DNA of 64,000 nt from Dictyophora rubrovolvata (lineage: Eukaryota; Basidiomycota; Agaricomycetes; Phallales; Phallaceae), in NCBI GenBank assembly GCA_029959195.1, contig CP114118.1, positions 558,001 through 622,000 of the forward strand, given 5' to 3'. The notes under the pieces were generated by a model, which searched no databases, was not told the DNA's origin, and saw only the letters and a list, made by a program, of their open reading frames with translations. Numbering within the stretch: position 1 is the stretch's first letter; each line of letters opens with the position of its first letter. Below, piece by piece: positions 1 through 12,754 of the stretch. The translations under genes were made by a program, and so were the position numbers.

Positions 1-296
1 GCACACCGACGCGTATTAGAGCTAGGAGAAAGAAAAAAACAGACATCCCACACTCACGCAGTCTTAATATGTTTTACGGCTTCCTCTTCATCGAGGACCC
101 AATCGGCCCATTTGCTATCACCATACGACATCATCCCGAGGATGATTTTGGAGATTTTCAAACCCGAGTTACCGAGTCTAACTACAATGAACGACGAGCA
201 ACAACAACATTTTAGTGGGTGACAATCGAAAAAAGCAGAGTAGTGGACGACGGACGTACCATAAGGCATTGTGGTCTTGCGAGTTGTAGTAGTCAT
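1..296 (-). CDS. Aldo-keto reductase AKR-1, 5' part (runs off the left edge)
   Basis: Minus-strand start of an NAD(P)H-dependent aldo/keto reductase. The ATG is at 294-296 and exon 1 encodes MTTTTRKTTMPY. An intron (GTACGT...GTAG) is followed by an exon to position 58 encoding VRLGNSGLKISKIILGMMSYG and ending at HIKTA. A GTGAGT donor lies at 52-57. The family's N-terminal beta strand and GxMSYG motif are present; the catalytic Asp, Tyr, Lys and His would lie beyond the edge. The exon boundaries, phases and sequence match the complete paralogue at 32810-34669, so the two are duplicates. AKRs reduce aldehydes and ketones in the cytosol; the substrate cannot be read here. Nothing in the visible part suggests damage. 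Confidence 0.85.
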
Positions 297-1591
297 GGTA
301 CTAGGTGGTACGAATTGTTCGCTTTTGCTTCACTTGGTGTTGAAAGACGTGTAACAAGACAGCCTTTATATATACCCAGCACCCAGAGTCTTCCTGCATG
401 TCTCCCACCCTAAGTAGTCGCGTCGAGTCGACGTCTTCTAACTAGCAAAAGGTGGAAATCCCTCGGCAAGGCAAAGCAAGGCAAAGTGTGATTCGGACAC
501 ACGGCATAAACCAGGCTGGGGCCGCGTCAGCCATTGCCATCCCGGATTATCAACCAGATGACGTTAATCAACTTCGATTTTCAGATTCAGAGTCATACAA
601 AGGCCGCGAACCGTCGAATTTGTTATTTTCTATGGTTCGGCGACAGCATACGCGTCCATTTTTCGAAGATACATATGTAAGCCAGTTCAAGTTGGCGTGT
701 ACATAGACGGTAACCGAACGGTTTCTTCTTTTTTCAAATTTCCCCGGAGCCGTAAACGGGATAGAAAATCGGAAAAGCGATAAACATATAAGTATCATCG
801 AAGGCACGACGGTTTAATGTACATTCCTGGCTCTCTTTAAATTGGGAGCCATGCGTGTCAATGCAGAGAAGGCAAAGGCAAAAAATAAAAATAATGAATT
901 TATGACACTGCGTGTCACGACTAGCTCACGCGTTCAAGTCCAAGTCGCTCCGAGATGGAATTGAGTATGAAATGAATCGACCGTTCCGAATAACACTCAA
1001 TATGTCGTCGACACGGAATCCATTCTTAAACTCAAGTTGAAAAAAAAAAGATACCAAAGTAGAAGTGCAATATGTGCATATACGTATGTATGTACAATAC
1101 GTACGACGAGAACACGTTACTAGTAACAGCAATACTGGCTAGGCCTAAAAAAAGAGAGAGAGAGAGAAAATACACCTAATCATACAAAGAAAATACACGA
1201 ATATCAAAAGACCCCAACCAAAAATGTCGTGCGTAACTCGGGAGAATTTCGCATCTTGTAATTTTTTTTAGATCATGACAGACATCTTGAAAATTTTCAT
1301 TCGCGATCGTGAATCGTCAAACAAGAAAATGAAAAGGGGGAAGGGGATGGATGGGATGGGAGAACGAACGAACGAACGCTGAGAGAAAGAAAACGATGAG
1401 GGGAAACAGACAGAGCAAAGAGAATAAGGATGAAGCAAAAGAAAAAAAGAGAGAAAAAACAAGAAAAACAAGGCTCGGGAATACGTGACCAAAAAAAAAA
1501 AAAAATAAGTCAAAATCACTTCATCTTCACCTTCACCTTCACCTTCACCGTGACGACACCAACACAAACAAAACATATCCCCTCTTCTCTC
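297..1591. other. Intergenic region between AKR-1 and the CSL gene
   Basis: About 1.3 kb with only short incoherent reading frames. A GA-rich tract lies near 1150-1168 and A-rich stretches near 1430-1505. The right part is probably the 3' UTR of the CSL gene and the left part the AKR-1 promoter. No gene is seen. Confidence 0.5.
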
Positions 1592-4500
1592 CTACAACAC
1601 CCTCACAACCCAATCAATATCACCATCCAACAACCCGTGCGCGTGCGCATGCCCATTACTAACCGACGAGCCAGCACCAGCACCCTCTTCCTTAACACCA
1701 CTCTTACCACTCGTCGCAGAGCTCGATGAACCCGCACCTGCATTCCCATTTCCAGTGGTAGCCCCAGATCCACCAGCACCAGCACCAGCACCAGCAACAA
1801 CCCTCCTCTGAATCCTCTCAACCTGCTCATGGCTTAAACTCGGCTCGCACGCAATACTTCTCCCAGAATGATATCCAATCCCATCATACGGGCGCATAAA
1901 CAAGATAGGAAGCGTCGGAAGCGGCGGCGGCGGTGATAATGATGGTGGTGGTGGTGGTGGTGGTGGCGGTGGTGCATCATGCTTCGCATCACCACTCTCA
2001 ACAACAACACCCCTCAAACTCGCATCCACATCCACATTCACATCCACATTCAGGTTAACACCCATTTCTAAGCCGGGGATACTAGGTACACTTTCGCCGA
2101 GATATCCTAGATGAGAAGGTAACCCCACGCTTTCTCGTGCCGTGCGCACGATCTGAGAGATAGGAGGTAGATCGACGAGGATGATGGTGTGGAGGGGTCC
2201 TTGTGGCATGAACCGCGGCGGTGCGACGGGTGGTGAATGTGGAGGGGGCGGCATTGCAGGTGGTGGGATTGATGATGAAGTCGTCGTTGTAGGTGAATGA
2301 ATGGCGGGTGATGGACTGGGTGCGGTTATTTGTTGCGGTTGTTGTGAATTGGAATTGGAGCTGGAATTTGAATTGGGATTTGAACTGCTATTACCTGTTG
2401 TTGTTGTTGTAGGTAAACCACCTGATGCGGATGGAGTAGGAGGTTGAGACGTCGTAGTCGTCGTCGGTGAAATCTGATTCTGTCCTTGTCCTTGTCCTTG
2501 TCCTCCTCCACCACCACCATTCCCTCCTCCTTCCGAACTGCTGCCATCCGCACCTCCACCACCACCTTGCTGTCCATACAAATTCATCATACCACCCACA
2601 CCGACAGTCATCATCCCATTAAGCGACGACGCAATACTATTCACCAAAGTAGGCGGTAACCCATTGAGTGTGACAGACAACTGGGGCGGCGGAGGCGGTG
2701 GGTGATGATGATGAATCGGCGACCCAGGCAGCCCATTCAGTCCCGCAATATTCGTCAACGGACCAGGTGGACCCGTAGCCTGAAATATCCGCTGACGAAG
2801 CGGACCTATAGGACCGAGCCAGACTTCGAGTGGGGTATGCTGCATCGTCTCCGGGTTGGTGTAGAAAAAGTTTGAAACGGTCAGTTCGATAGTATGTGGA
2901 GTCGGTCTGTATCCTGGTGCCGTGAAGAGTGTTGGGAAAGGCGTGATAGGTAATCGAGGAATAGGTGAATTCGTTCCTGAGCCGTCGAAGAATGTGTATT
3001 GGAACTTGGCTATTTTTTTTTTTTTAAAAAAAAACACGACGACATGAGGAATAAGCGTCCTCTGGAGCATCTTATGTGACTCACATATTCCAACAATAGT
3101 CCAACATAGATAATCATCCACTTCATCAGTAATAACCCTCACACCGTCGCGTACTTCTTCTCTCACTCGCGGAGCCTGAAAAATCAAGGGATGAGAAGCT
3201 GGCTGACCGGCACTTCCTGGAGTGGGAGGTGGAGGACCAGGTGAGCCTGCACCTCCACCAGCACTCCCACCAGCACCAGCACTGCTACCGCTACCGCCAG
3301 CACCAGCACCAGAACCAGAACCAGGACCAGCTACACTACCCGCCGAAACGGGCGATGCAGCACTAAGATACGACCTCGATCCATCCGGATTCACTCGCTG
3401 CAATGCAATCTTCTGCATCTGAGACACAGGTCCGCCGTCTTCGGGTGATACTTTCCCTTTATCCACTTTGCGAATGATCAAGGGACTAGTCGCAATACCC
3501 GTTAACGTATCGAGTAGCTGAATTTCGCAGCCGTATATAACGGGTAACGGAGGAGCCGGTAGCGGAAGATGCGAAGTAGGATGAGCAGACTGAGATTGCT
3601 GTAATGCCTGATTCGATATCATCATATTATCATGCGGTCGTCGGAGGACGTTGACATTAAACGCGGACCACGACAGATTGCTCGCGCAGAGTTGAGCGTG
3701 TTCGATGGTCATATATTTGGTGCGGACGGTCTGAGAGTTGATGCGGTTGAACAACGAAACGGGACCGCCTGCGAGAATGCATGAGGAGATGTTGCGCGTT
3801 TTTGCGGTTTTTTTGGAGGGCTTTGAGATGATTGTGACAGGCGCCGAGTCGAAGGAAGCCCATATGCGACCTGGCAGGGATGATGGCTCGTGGGCGTGGG
3901 CGTGGGCGTGATGATGATGATGAGGATGATGATGATGATGATGTGTGACGGATGATGTCGAAGCGACAACATCTGTGGGAGAAAGATGAGGAGGTGGGGG
4001 GTGTGTCAGAGGAGATTCAGCAATATCGAGGGCGAGCTGAAAACTCTTTGATTTTGCAGTGCCGGAGACATGCAAGTACTTGAAATTGGCGACCATGTTG
4101 TTATCAAGGGGAGAGCGCTGTTCCGGGCCGCGTTCTCCGCTCTCGGTCACGATGCTCATGGCGAGATGCTGGTTCTTGAGTTCCGGATAAGGAGTTTCTA
4201 TTCGAACGACGGGTGGAGGACAGAGAAAACGTTTCTCGCTGCCGTAAGATTTTTGAGCGACGGCGGCGTGGAGACATATTACTGTTGTCATGGACATGGG
4301 TCGAGAGTAGTCCATTGTAAGATGATCTCGGACTATTCGACGGATTTTTGATTGTAGTTCATCGTGTGATTCTTCCAATTTTCGTTTGTTGTTGTTGTTA
4401 GAGGATGGCTGCGAGAGCAAAAAGATTGTGAGACATAAAAGTGGTTGTAATAATTATCAACGATTTTTTTTGCTACCTGAAAGTCCTTGTGATCTCTGTC

Positions 4501-5046
4501 GCCATTTCTAAGATGGTGGTGAGGATGATGATGGGTGGTCTGGTCGACTCGCCAGTCGTTTAAAAGGGATCGTAGTGTCGTGGGATCGACAGACGGGCGC
4601 TCGTGGTGGGAGAGAGTCGCGGGAGAGTTTGAGTAAGATGAACGGGGAGCATGATCGTGTGTAACTGAACCAATATTATGATTATTATAAGTAGCGAGAG
4701 AGAGACAGAGAGGGTTGGTTGTACCCGGGCGCGCGGAAAAGAATTAATAAGACATGAATATACAAAATAAGGACGAGGCTAAACACGCACACACACCTCT
4801 TCGGTCGTCGTGAGTATGGGACATTGGGTGAGGGTGGTGATCTATGGTTGTGTCGTCGGTAGAGTTGTTGGATGCAGGTGGGTTGTCGTCGATGTCGATA
4901 TCCGGGAGAGGCGTTGGGTGGTGCGGGGGTGCTGGGAGCTGTGGCGGGTGGAGCTGGGGTAGTTGGGGGAGATGTTGATGTTGGTGGTGGTGGAGATACT
5001 GCTGCTGCTGCTGCTGTTGAGGATACGCATGATTTATGATTCTCAT
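1592..5046 (-). CDS. CSL (CBF1/Su(H)/LAG-1) family DNA-binding transcription factor
   Basis: Four exons join to about 1,059 residues: 5046-4797, 4664-4477, 4408-3085 and 3009-1592. The introns have GTGTGT/TTCAG, GTAGCA/CGCAG and GTGAGT/ATAG ends and consistent phases. The last intron (75 nt, no stop) is in frame, so it can pass for coding. Near residues 197-213 the N-terminal Rel-like domain carries AQKSYGSEKRFLCPPP, the CSL DNA-contact signature. The beta-trefoil domain follows (SKPSKK, then LFNRINSQTVRTKYM), then WTIVGISKFQYTFFDG and the C-terminal Rel-like domain. CSL proteins bind GTGGGAA-type sites in the nucleus; fungi have them without Notch, and the Cbf11/Cbf12 relatives of fission yeast act in adhesion, cell cycle and lipid control. 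Long His-, Gln-, Gly-, Pro- and Asn-rich tracts in the N-terminal exon, middle and tail are probably disordered. The ATG at 5046 is the first one in frame after an upstream stop; a further 5' exon cannot be excluded. Confidence 0.88.
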
Positions 5047-5184
5047 AACTTGATGCCCTTTTTGACTTTTTTTTGAAGGACCGTGTGAAGGTGCTCACTC
5101 TCGTTCTCGTGGGAGAACAAACACTCGACAGCCTCGGCCACCTCTTTATAATAATAACCATAACCATCCTTGTCACACACACAC

Positions 5185-6574
5185 TCACACACACAACAGG
5201 CGTCCACAACAGCAAATACCGTCCTCCTGGATTCGAGGTTGAGCGGGAGACCCTCTAATGTTCTCACATGACTGCCATGATGCAAGCAATTGCAGGAACA
5301 TGCTCTCTCTCAAAAGTTCGTTTCTCCAAGTGGTGCCCTCTGTGTCTGCGCTCTCCGTCCTTTCCCACGAAACACACGTGCATCTCCCACGCTGTTCATT
5401 TCTCTCCTGAAATTCAAAATGCTGAATTCGAAAAAAAAAAAAAAAAAACAACTCATGTCATGACAATTCATATCATACAAAAAGCCCAATTTTGTCCTGT
5501 TCCCTAACCTGTTCTTCTTCTCTCGCTTTTCTTTCACAGCGATATCTCCAGCAAACCCCTTCCATGTCTTCCCGTGACGAGTCGACCACACTGTAATAGT
5601 CTCGAACCGCCACCCCTTCAACAAACCCTCCAAAGCCCAACAGTCTACCCATCAGACTTCCAATATCCTTCACCACACTCCAAGCAATTTTCCCACCCGC
5701 TAAAAATAACATCAAAAAAAAAAAAACAATAAAACAAAAAACGTTAATCGAAGACAGATGTTCTTGGCTTGTGGCATGGTAATTAATCTGACTCACTCAG
5801 TCTCAGCACTCCAAACTTGTCTTCCTCGTCAATCACCTGCTCCGCCACATCCTTGATATGTCCAATCTCCCCCTCTCTAATAATATCCCTTCTAATCGTG
5901 TTCTTGTCCTCCTCCATCATCCTGCCATCATCCAACCGATATTCATATTGCCATTCCGCTTCCGTGTAGTAGCAGTCATCATGATAGGACTCTTCCTCAG
6001 CCGTCTTCCCACTATCCACCCTGCTCTCTTCGCTCAACCAATCCCACTCCTTGCATCCTTCTTCGCAGCCTACCACGCCCGCCACCGATATCATAGGGGC
6101 GGTGGGAAAAAAACCGAACAGATTAAATGGGTCCACCGACGAAGCTGATGGAATCGTATGAGCTGCTGGAGGAGCTGTCTTCGTCCAAGAAGTTGCATTT
6201 GAATTTGAACACCACGATGCAGCAGACGCAGATCTTTCCCACGGTGTCAACTTCCTTCCGCTGGTTATACTGTTGACCCTGGGATAAAACAGAGAAGGTG
6301 ATAATGATAATGATAATGATGGCGATGATGTTGTGGAGCGAGGCGTCAATAATGAGACGTCCGTGTCCGTGCTTAGAGTAGTAGTAGTCGTAGTCGTGCG
6401 CGGTCGACCAGAAACTTCAAGTTGGTGCGTGATGAGTGTTGGCATCGACCTCCGCGACGGTGCACCTTCAACTGCTGCTACTGGAGGATCGGAGTAAGAA
6501 TACGCCCGATTCTCTGTCTTCTTTGAATTAACTTCATGATTCCTATTATTATTATTGTCTCCGTCAACGTCCAT
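5185..6574 (-). CDS. Uncharacterised protein (three-exon model)
   Basis: I do not recognise this protein. The model starts at MDVDGD (6574) and runs through a Ser/Thr-rich low-complexity first exon to 5797 (GTGAGT donor). Next comes an exon 5699-5509 encoding GGKIAWSVVKDIGSLMGRLL and FGGFVEGVAVRDYYSV, then a third exon after an 18-T tract (acceptor near 5420) ending at 5185. Phases agree across both introns. The middle exon, short glycine- and aromatic-rich helices followed by a charged segment, is the most protein-like part. The reading frame stays open upstream to 6811, where TAAGCAG repeats would encode a cysteine-rich start, so an upstream intron or earlier ATG is possible. The third exon is cysteine-rich and the least certain part. 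It lies head-to-tail behind the CSL gene promoter. Confidence 0.4.
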
Positions 6575-6732
6575 ATCGTATCCAATCCTGACCCTAGCTC
6601 GTGTGTAACTCGTGCACCGGACAATGTCGTAATAACGTTTAATAATAATCAGATCCTTCTCTCTCGAACGAGTTTCCGAATCAAGAGTCGTGCTGTCCAA
6701 TCGCGGCGAGGTCTTCTGGCTGAACTGGGAAC

Positions 6733-6784
6733 AACAACAACAACAACGACAACAATAAGCAGTAAGCAGTAAGCAGTAAGCAGT
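6733..6784. repeat. Short tandem repeats: CAA run followed by TAAGCAG heptamers
   Basis: An AAC/CAA trinucleotide run passes directly into about four copies of the heptamer TAAGCAG. It lies at the 5' side of the uncharacterised minus-strand gene and may be 5' UTR or intron. Confidence 0.8.
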
Positions 6785-6811
6785 GGTTTTGTATGTGAAC
6801 AAGACGAACAA

Positions 6812-9800
6812 AAAAAAACGGACCTACACTTTCAAGATGAAATTCGTCGTACGACCTTGGGAAAGACTTGGAAGCTTGGAAGTGAGGGGATACCGCTACT
6901 GGGTATAGGAAACTAATATATTATATTATATTGACGCTGCGTCGGAAGAAATCGCCGATGGGAAACAAGACGAAACTCAAATGAAGAGGTGCTGTTTGGG
7001 TTGGCTCGTAAGATAATACCAGACCTTGGAACTTCAACAAGCTCACCCCAATTTAATTTATCAGCCTAATGTCCGATCATAAATGCCAGCAGTACACCAA
7101 TTAAAAAAACCCTGAATTGATGAATCTAATCGCGAACGCATGAGACGCAGACTAGAGTGGGCTTCAGATTTTAGAAGAACGTTTCACGTTCAGAATTCGA
7201 GAGGCAGTGAACTGCAACTTCTCGTTCTCACGCCCCCCCCCCCCCCCATATATTGCATCATAGGCGAACGTCACGCGCCAAAACTTTGTTACGCTGGGTG
7301 CTTGCGCGTCAACGTGTCTGCCAAGCCTGGACCGAGTCCGAGCTCAAAGTTCAAACTCATGAGGTGTCGTTAATATTATTTTAGGAGTAGGAAAGCTGTC
7401 TACACTCGTATTAAAAACATGTTGTTTTGAGAAGTAACTCCTGGACTTTTATTGAACTTCAATGTTTCAAAATTCGAGATAATGACACCGTATCATTGGC
7501 CATGGTTTTCGCAAGCATTTCCCTAAAAATAACTCAATAGTCCAATTGACGGAAAGTTTAGTTAATTTTCCTGTCTTTGAAATTTCAATTTTTTTTTTGT
7601 AATTCTCGCAAGACTCTTCCATATCAATGGTTTTGTGTCATCTTTTCCCTTATTTTGGAGGAACTAGTGCGATTAACAAAAGCGGCAAGTCCTCAGTCAA
7701 CAATTCCGTGTCTGAATTTCACCCTACAATATCGGTGTTGTTGTCGGGCCATGTAATCCTCAGGCTAGCCAAAATCACTTCCAGACTTCATGGCGATGAA
7801 TCAATAAAAAACGAGTCATATTTTGACAATATATCAAAGCAAGGAACCGTCCTTTGGTAAACTCCCGAAACGTGGCTCGGCGATGTGAAAATGCCCTATC
7901 AGTAGAATCAAATGATCCCGGCCAGGCAGCCCACTGTTTGGCCTGGTGGCCTAGTGGACTAACCCCCAGTACGTTTAAGTCTGTTCTGTTTTGGATATGC
8001 CAGGAGCGGAAAAACGATCGATTTATGAACAAGGTAAGGATCAACCTTGTTGCGACTTTCTGCACGGGGTTTGTTAATTTTATCGGACTTGGGTACAATC
8101 TCGACTTCGTCAAAATCTCTCCTGTTCATCCCCCCCCTATTGGCATGATAGAGGAATTGAACGTTCAGGTTATCTACTGGCTTTATTAGTGATGATGGTA
8201 GTCGAAGATATTCAGGATCATCACTGTAACGGCCTGGGTTGTTGTAGAGAATCAGAGATCGAATGCCTCCAGTGCTCTTGTACAACAAATATTGAACAGA
8301 CGGTCCGACTTGGGGTATAAATGTAATGAATTTAGTTGCCACGGCTGGAGCTTCCAGCAGACGTGGAGTAATAAGATGATTAAGGAGGGGTGGGTGGCGC
8401 GTTTAACAACGTTACAGTCATCTTCCATATTGTAAATTTGACGACGATGTGAACGAGAGGAGAATCGTTCGGATGGTAATCCAACCGCAAAATGTCGATA
8501 TGCAGACACAACTGAGGAAGTGATGATGCTGGGTTAATACACGATGGGAGCTAGTCGGGGTACCGGCAGGTTAGAAAAGCGAGTTAGAAAAGCGAGAATC
8601 ATATGTGCTGAAATCCGAGTATTCATGCTCATCCTGCAATGTTGACGTAGCATCGAGCGTGTCTGCCAGCTTGTGGGTCCCAATGTTGGTTGTCATCATG
8701 GACAGCCATAGGACAGCGCCACTCAGTGTGAGCGCTTGTGTTTTAGCTTAGTCACACACTTGTCCGCGCTTGGAGAAAATCCTTCCCTCGATGGTTTTAA
8801 TAGCTCAAGTGAGAGTCGAGGTAGATCGTGGCATACATCGACCTTAAACATTTGATACAGCTGTGCCATCCGACTCTCTCCATGAACGTGAAGAAGAATA
8901 CGGGATTATACATCATGTATGGTTGTTCCATTATGTCGCCCACATTATTCAGTCTCAACTGTCTAAATGTTCTGTAATTATATCGACGAGAAGATATGGG
9001 GAAGATCCAATTCCATTCAATGAATTTGGTCGACGTTTGTTGACGGGTCAGCATCAGCTCGACCCGGTCCTCACTGCCCTTCAATGCGGAAGTCCTCGAA
9101 AACATGTGGCAAATATACAACCCTTTGATTGCGTCGTTGATTCTCAACGAAACTTTCCAATTCGAGAAAAAAAAATTGATTCAAGGAGAAGACCGCTTCG
9201 CATGGTATCTTCGCGATGCAAGTGGCATTATTGTTCGATTACGGCTTACTTGGTTTTACAAAAAAGGACGGGTTCAGTGGCTTAGATTTGATACAAGCTT
9301 TGCCAAACTTCAGTTTCTGGTTTAATATTACTAATGATCTTTTATCGTAAGTACTACTATGACAGATTTATAATCCTCCGAAATTTGGGTACCGGGTCTG
9401 TCATTAGGTTCCACAAAAAAGAATTGAAAAGGAGAAGCTGGAACGTACCCGTGGCTCGTGCTTGAATAGAAACGATACGAACTTCATGAACAGCTTATAG
9501 GCGAATTGAAGACGGCTAGACAGGCTCATGCAGCCATGGAAAATATAAATCAAAAGACAGTGGGCATTTGGAAGGCATGGGAAAGAGACTATATGTGAGT
9601 TCTCACCTAGTGATTAATGGGGTTGATCTACATCATTCAGTGAATGGCATCTAACTCAACCAAGATATCGCTTGAAAGATCTGGACCTTCATTAGAACCC
9701 CAGCACTACCCTTTTCGTTTCTCTAAGACCTTAGAGAGTGTAATTAAAATTAACGGTCGAGATCTTTGTAAAATATTTTCTTAAATCTCTTTGACTCGAT

Positions 9801-10063
9801 GGTTGAATTTAGTTCCTATTCAAAACCCTGCTCTCGGATTCGATGTGCAATGAAAATATATTCCAGTGCAAAGTGTCTAGGTGTATTACTGGATCGTCTA
9901 TCATATAGTCGTCACCAAAAGCTACAAATATGGTCATTATAATACACCTTTATTCATCATTGCGGCAGTCTAAATGTTGTAAGTTTCCCCCAACTTGTAT
10001 GGTTTTGTCTCTCATTTGTCTTTCATGATTCCGTCCGACGCAGCTGTTCCAATCACCCACTCA
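6812..10063. other. Gene-poor stretch with a poly-C tract and weak coding traces
   Basis: No intact gene is seen. There is a run of 15 C at 7233-7247. Short frames at 7775-8189, 8797-9147 and 8863-9325 overlap on both strands and have no recognisable domain. At 9483-9594 (plus) a coiled-coil-like stretch (ELHEQLIGELKTARQAHAAM, then WKAWERDYM) ends exactly at a GTGAGT, as an exon would; no partner exon was found, so it may be a gene relic. Confidence 0.4.
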
Positions 10064-12733
10064 TTAAGATTGATCCAGTTTTGACAACTCTTCCGATGTC
10101 TCATTTAATGATCGATTAGGAATCTATAAAAAAGGTGAATTCAGATATACTACGCAGTTTATCTAACGCACCGCTATTTGAATTAAAACAGCCGCGAGGA
10201 TCAACAACGCGAGGAACCAGAAAACCTGCCTTAACGCGACGCCATAAGAGTCACAAGCATGTCTTCGAAGATCATATGGCAAATTATGGACATTTCTTGC
10301 AGATGCTCGTATGATTTCAATAATCTGATGAAAGCTTTTAGGAATTACTTGAAAATTTTAGCGCATGCATACCTCTTCTGCACCAGGTCCCGTAATTCGG
10401 GCCGCTAATTCCCGACCGATGAGTTGTTGAAAGATAGCAGAGGGGATAGCGACGCCAGCAACTTGTCCGACGCACCTCCAAAGCTGTGCGAATCCAAGCG
10501 CGATGGCCATTTGTGCAGCTGTAGTAATTAAATGAGCTGAATAAACACTGAGATATTGGCGAACAGATAATTTACGTTCCACGTGCGCAAGGAGCGCTAT
10601 TGTCGTCGTTTGGACTATTATGGTATTTCCTAGACCTAACGGAACCTGTGGGTAATAAATAGTATTAGAAATAAAAATAGGGAAAGATTCAACATACAAT
10701 ACCAAACCACTGGGCCAAAAAACTAGACTTTTCATTAAGAGTAGCAAGGAATAACTGGAACCGTGAACTCAAGGATCAACTACCATAATCTGGCAATGAC
10801 GGCATAGAGAAGCCTCTGGGAAGTTTTACTCAACGTACGTTTCCGATGAGGGTAGTGCATGCTGCAAAAATTCCTAACGTTTTAAAGCTTCCGGTACTTG
10901 AAATGATTGCACTGGAATTCGCGAATAAAGTTAAAATATATAAATTTTGAGTCTGGGTTTGCCTTACCCTCCAAGTAGGGAGCCTAGTGTCATTGCTACG
11001 CTTTTAGGAAGTAGATGAGATCCTATTAAGTTTCGTCAGGTCTAACGAAAACAAACAAGAGATATCCACGAGCCTGCAGTTGCTGTTGATGTTAGCATGA
11101 CTCTTTCAAAAAATAGCGGTAAGAAATATAGCGAAGTGACGTCGTTGAGAGCTGTCTGTAGGCTCGGGTTAGTATGACATACACAAGAAAGCTAGTGTGT
11201 TTATAAATTCTGAACACGCACAATCAAACTGCTAACGCCAATCAAGACAGGTACCTTCTGTTTCAAAAGCGAAGGTGCCAGAATTGGTTGTGTTGCGATA
11301 CAGAGTTCAAAAAATGCAAAAATAATGGACATCATTATAGTTAAAAGAAGTGAGACAAACACGCGAGGCTCTGAGAATGGTAATTGTTCGGTGTACTTGA
11401 AACTTAAGAAAACAAGGAAAGAGAAGATCTTTTCGCATTGATAGGCGTAAATGAGAGAGCTTCACTCATATGAAACTGGTTGCTCACTGAAAGCATTAAG
11501 GAGATTGTCCCTCCGTAATCAATTTTCTTTATAATCTCTTTAGTGCCCTTACTCTTTCCCTAGATAAACATCAACTATCAAAATTGAACAGGTATAAGAA
11601 ACATCATACCGGCACAACATAACGCAAATTGTACTCAATTATGAGTATTGCGAGAACATAAAATGGTAGCTGAAACACGAACGCCCAGCGCCAGCCGAAT
11701 CTGCGGTAAATAGAATATATCAAGCTACAGTCTTTATCGATATGCTCAGTGAAACGCACTGTTCACTAATATATCCTCCAAGAGGTCCAGCAATACCTTG
11801 CCCTGCCTGTAAATGTTTGGAAAAGAAATAAGCGCGGCTAAAGAGATTGATACGCACCGCGCAAATTACAGCTGAGAGACCCTGTATCCAACCCCGATGT
11901 CGGAGGATATACATATCGCTTGTGATAATAACGGTCGTAATGAAAGAACCACCACCTCCTACGCCGTTTATCTGAAATGGTGCCAATCAGCATGTTTCGG
12001 GGCGACCCGGAGGTTACCACATAGCTCGGACAACGCACAAATTGAGAAGCGACGAGCATTGTCATGCTGTTAGAAACCACAGACAGAACGATACTTAAAG
12101 CTGCCAGAAATAGGGCAAGTTGGCTCGCCCTGCGACGGCCTAAGATGTCGCAGAGTCTCCCGTAAAGAGGGGTGAAGGTGCAAGTTGCCAGGAGGTAACT
12201 AAAAATGATTCAATCGGGATGGTACGATCGCACGTGGAAAAAATCAGAAGTAACTTACGACGTTGCCAGCCAACTAGCCTGATCTGTTGCGTGAAGCTCT
12301 GAGGAAATAGAGGTGAGCACTATATAATAATAACTTAGTACACATTTGGTTATTTAAAATGAGACTGAAACTGACAAGTTGCAATAAGCGCCGCTGGGTG
12401 AGGAAGGTAGTCAAATTGAAGCGTAATTTGATCTCGTCCATATAACGTAAAATGCTTACAGTTTAACGACTAATAGAAAAACAGGGCTATTATATTAGAG
12501 TGCTCGACCTTTGTTAAATTAACACAGCCACTCACGGCGAGGAAAATGCCGAGCCATACCCCAGCCAGAATGAGTCTTCGACTCAGAGGAGTAATTTCTA
12601 ACGGTCCAACGGGAGAAGGTTCAGCCGGAGGAGTATTGGTGTATGATACGATGTCTTGGCACTTTTTGCTTTGGTGGAGGCTTGCAAGAGTCGCGAGGCT
12701 GGAGCGCAAGAGGGGTGTAGTTTCGTTGCTCAT
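10064..12733 (-). CDS. MFS transporter, DHA2-type (multidrug / vacuolar amino acid transporter-like)
   Basis: Multi-exon membrane transporter. It starts at MSNETTPLLRSS (12733; another in-frame ATG lies 21 nt upstream). Exon 1 ends with the first membrane segment (RRLILAGVWLGIFLA). Later exons give ATLLTSISSELHATDQASWLATS, YGRLCDILGRRRASQ (the MFS loop 2-3 motif), SVVSNSMTMLVASQF, GGGGSFITTVIITSDMY and GQGIAGPLGGYISE. Then come GLGNTIIVQTTTIALLAHV and GQVAGVAIPSAIFQQLIGRELAARITGPGAEE, EIIRASARNVHNLPYDLRRH and a last exon IPNRSLNETSEELSKLDQS ending with TAA at 10064. The order matches fungal DHA2 drug/H+ antiporters and vacuolar basic amino acid transporters (Azr1/Vba kin). The part of TM1 between LA and ATLL is short compared with the family, so one small exon may be missed. 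Role inferred: proton-coupled export of small molecules next to the P450/ALDH block. Confidence 0.85.
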
Positions 12734-12754
12734 GACTGCGCTGAACGTCCGCAT

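Noticed and set aside
3222-3422. Proline-rich plus-strand frame inside the CSL gene
   Set aside because: Shadow of the Gly/Ala/Ser-rich low-complexity coding on the minus strand.
5043-5285. 80-codon minus-strand frame overlapping the CSL start (MHHGSHVRTLEGLPLNLESR...)
   Set aside because: It looks protein-like in composition, but no domain was recognised, it overlaps the third exon of the neighbouring gene model in another frame and it runs into the CSL exon. No splice evidence favours it.
7775-8189. Overlapping frames of about 110 codons on both strands
   Set aside because: Both strands are open over the same stretch with no motifs. A weak TGGCCTAGTGG box-A-like word near 7948 has no box B, so it was not called a SINE or tRNA.
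8797-9325. 116-codon minus and 140-codon plus frames
   Set aside because: They overlap each other, have no recognisable family and show no exon structure; probably chance or very old remains.
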